This document shows positions 61,551 to 64,000 of a stretch of 64,000 nt of DNA, piece by piece. The stretch covers positions 1 through 64,000 of the forward strand of contig JABVXU010000107.1 of the NCBI GenBank assembly GCA_013365365.1. Direction: 5' to 3'. A program made the position numbers and the translations under genes. Position 1 is the stretch's first letter. Every line of letters starts with the position of its first letter. The notes under the pieces were generated by a model that ran no database searches, was not told where the DNA came from, and saw nothing but the letters and a program-made list of their open reading frames with translations. The stretch comes from Cruorifilaria tuberocauda. Taxonomy: Eukaryota; Nematoda; Chromadorea; Rhabditida; Onchocercidae.

Positions 61551-62676
61551 TTAATTGTCACGATATTTTTCGCTCAGTTTCGACAAAAGCTCTTTATGAG
61601 CGATTTCGGAGTCATCAGATACCTTAAAATAATTTTTCATAGCACAGACACGAATAATCACTCATATAGAAATCATTCCAAGATCACAGATTTTGAAACA
61701 GTAATTTCTTCAAGACAGTACAATATTCTATAAATAGTGTTTAATGCTATAAAAAGATTTCAATACAAGAAAACTACACTTACTTGAAACTGCAGAATTT
61801 TAGCAGTTCCTAAAGAAGACTTAATTGCTGATGCGGACGAAGCGTAAACCATTTTCTTTTTGATTGGTGCACCATCAGGACACAGCTATAAATTAAATAC
61901 ATTTTAATAAAGACTTATGTATTTCTTCCATTGCTTTGAAATAAAATCAGAAAAATCGATTGATAAAAAGAGGTTTCATTTGAAATTTTAAATTTAAAAG
62001 CACTATTTTTTAGCTAATTAAGGCATATATATGAGAAGTATTTATAGCAAAACTGCAAATAACCTGTATGAAGACAATTTTATCCATTTTAGAAGTGCCT
62101 GCGCCGGGTCGATTGCACGAAAACTTGAAGTCAAAAACAGCATAACGACAATCTTTAAAACCATTAGTTCGTTCCCTTAAATCTTGCACGAATGCTTCGT
62201 ATGCGGTTTTCGAATTTTCGTCATGATCATCATCTGTTACACCCAGCTACAAATACGGCAGCTTATCAAAATTTGGGTTTAATAATTGAAGAAATCTTCT
62301 TATGTATTCCTAAATCATTAGCTTATTAAATTACATACTACACTTGAATTGAGAAGCATTAAAGTGCAAGTTCAGTCTCAAACTACTGCAAAAGACTTTA
62401 ATTCATAAAAAACTAAAAATAATATTAATTAAATATTTTGATTTTTCTTTCCAGATTTCAACTACTTTCAAAATCATCACATAGCCTAGATCCAAAATTA
62501 TCTAAATTTCAAAAAAATACAGCAAAACTGACTTCATCAGGTGAAACGGCTGCTTCCACCACAACCTCTTTATCCTCGATTTTGTAAATGATATAGCGTA
62601 ATTTGTGATGCTTTCCCTCCGAGAGTTGTTGAAACACAGTTTGACATTCCGAATTAACCAGGACACCTGAGGACAT
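61551..62676 (-). CDS. unc-60: ADF/cofilin, UNC-60A type, complete, 4 exons
   Basis: Actin-binding protein that severs and depolymerises filaments. Exons in transcript order: 62676-62533, 62246-62064, 61885-61784, 61622-61551; phase 0 at every junction, 166 aa (UNC-60A is about 165). The ADF-homology fold is complete: the N-terminal MSSGV with the regulatory Ser, KLRYIIYKIEDKEVVVE, DCRYAVFDFKF, the actin-binding long helix region SKMDKIVFIQLCPDGAPIKKK, YASSASAIKSSLG, and the final helix AHKELLSKLSEKYRDN. Unlike Caenorhabditis unc-60, where the A and B forms share a first exon coding little more than the Met, exon 1 here encodes 48 residues of the A form. Upstream, TTTCAG lies about 18 bp before the ATG and may be a trans-splice or leader-intron acceptor. 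It is next to cct-7, whose product folds actin; the adjacency may be chance. Confidence 0.95.
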
Positions 62677-64000
62677 CTTTCACCTCTGCACACCTGAAAT
62701 AATACTGAAATGCTAAAATACCTTCACAACCTTAACAACTTCGAATGCGCAATAAACAAGCAATAAATCACGAAGTCATGCCATCTTTAAAACTCGAATT
62801 AACGTTAAGATTGCGGCCCGTCAATATGCAAAAAGTATTCCTTTCATGGTAAGCTTTCAGTGGTTAACTAAATGTTGGAAGAAATTCATTAGATGGATGG
62901 GAATCGATTGTAATCGATTATTATCTATCATTAGATTGATCTGATCAATAAGATATTAATATATGGATCGGTTTTATCTATCGAAAAGTAGCGATAAATC
63001 ATAAGATTTTTGATATGATATTGTATTTTGTTATAATTTTTTATCATGAAGTCGATTTTCATGGAAAGGTCAAACTTATTGTGAAATTCGAGTTAAATCA
63101 TATTTGTAAATAGCCGTGAGATATTCTAGAAATTAAAAGAAAATTATTTGGAAAAGAATTTTTGCAAAAAAGTTTATATGACTGGGAAGATTTTAATTAA
63201 ACAATTTAAAGAACTTTCTTTAGTAAACATGAGATAAATATAAATTATACCAAGCAGCTTCTAACTTCTAACTATAACCATCCAATTATTATTATTGTAA
63301 GATTGGAATATGTTTAGAGCTAAAGAACCTAAGATCTTATTGATTTTTATTTCTTCTGACTAATAGAGCGTTTCAATGATAGTACTAGATGATTAGATCC
63401 GGGATGCATCCGATTCATTGTGTCAATTCAAATTGTACATTAAATTATACAACATGTTCGGTAATTTTTAATCTTTGAGAAATCCCACTCAAATCACATC
63501 TCAATTACCGAGAGAATTTCTCTAATTGTCTTTAGCTGTCTGTACTCAAAACTTGCGTAAGATACTTGTTCTTCTATGAAAATTTTCCTCTTAAGCATAA
63601 AATAGACTGGGAACCAACAGATTACTCTAATATCGAGAAACATCATTTTTATAGCATCGAACGTAAAATGAAACTTAGAAATAAAATAATTCACTTAAAA
63701 ATCAGAAACTGAAAGTAGAGTATTTAAAAATGTAATGAATTTCGCAAAATTTTTTTGTCGTGTCGTGCATATAGCAATACTGCGATTCGTTTTTAATCGA
63801 CTGTAGAGATATGGTAACTCGTTTCAGTTTCCGAATTTAAAGTTTTTTAGAGATATTGTCACTAACTTGGTAATTTTGTAAACTGTCGATTAAAGATCAT
63901 CTGCCTTCGCATAAAGTGTTCGCATAAAATTTGGAATTTCACTAAATGCAAGACGGACAATCACCTCAACTAATAGCTTGCAGAAGGATCCTATCTAATT
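62677..64000. other. upstream of unc-60A-like gene, no gene seen
   Basis: AT-rich sequence with no supportable exon to the window's end. The 66-codon minus-strand frame at 63694-63494 has no splice context or family features. The right part near 62680-62850 is the likely promoter region. Confidence 0.45.

Noticed and set aside
62502..62693. Minus-strand 63-codon frame over the unc-60A-like start
   Set aside because: Out-of-frame shadow of ADF/cofilin exon 1.
1..64000. tRNA, rRNA, CRISPR, transposon or viral sequences
   Set aside because: Looked for tRNA T-arm consensus, terminal inverted repeats, reverse transcriptase or transposase motifs and repeat-spacer arrays by eye; none seen. A tRNAscan and RepeatMasker run would be decisive.

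Overview
The window is strongly AT-rich eukaryotic nuclear DNA. It carries many short exons separated by GT-AG introns, usually with TTTCAG-type acceptors. The protein complement (a cuticlin-type ZP protein, a nematode-type FMO, an UNC-60A-like ADF/cofilin, CCT-7, NCX and nematode-only secreted proteins) points to a nematode. The high intron density and AT bias would suit a spirurid/clade III species, but that placement is inference. I see no rRNA, tRNA, CRISPR array or transposon ORF. All gene models below were built by hand by joining exons whose splice phases agree.

Layout. 0-2 kb: no gene seen. 2.0-6.7 kb (+): complete flavin-containing monooxygenase, 9 exons, 532 aa. 7.6-10.7 kb (-): cuticlin-like ZP-domain membrane protein, 8 exons, 398 aa. 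10.7-14.7 kb: about 4 kb with no gene found. 14.7-19.7 kb (+): three small unrecognised genes in a row: a cysteine-rich secreted protein, a multi-pass membrane protein and a charged helical protein. 20.7-22.8 kb (-): PP1-family phosphatase catalytic subunit, 303 aa. 24.9-28.6 kb (+): TRMT10C/MRPP1-like mitochondrial tRNA methyltransferase / RNase P subunit, 9 exons. 29.3-33.3 kb (-): two diverged tandem paralogues that resemble the C6orf136/DUF2358 family. 35.4-36.3 kb (+): small secreted protein. 38.6-41.6 kb (-): two membrane-protein genes only 20 bp apart, with a splice-acceptor-like sequence between them, as in a trans-spliced operon. 43.1-49.9 kb (+): 3' half of a Na+/Ca2+ exchanger; its N-terminal half is not in the window. 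51.7-53.5 kb (-): unrecognised 182-aa basic protein. 55.7-59.9 kb (-): complete cct-7, 12 exons, with one apparently non-AG splice acceptor. 61.5-62.7 kb (-): complete unc-60A-type ADF/cofilin.

Tandem repeats and microsatellites are concentrated between about 42.5 and 54.2 kb, in and around the exchanger gene, and are nearly absent elsewhere. The genes do not form one pathway. Two themes recur: mitochondrial proteins (TRMT10C-like, and the DUF2358-like pair by family inference) and cytoskeleton/protein folding (ADF/cofilin and the CCT chaperonin that folds actin and tubulin, adjacent on the same strand). The most useful leads are the 20-bp gene junction, the tandem DUF2358-like pair, the cct-7 splice site, the truncated NCX inside a repeat island, and the run of orphan genes at 14.7-19.7 kb.
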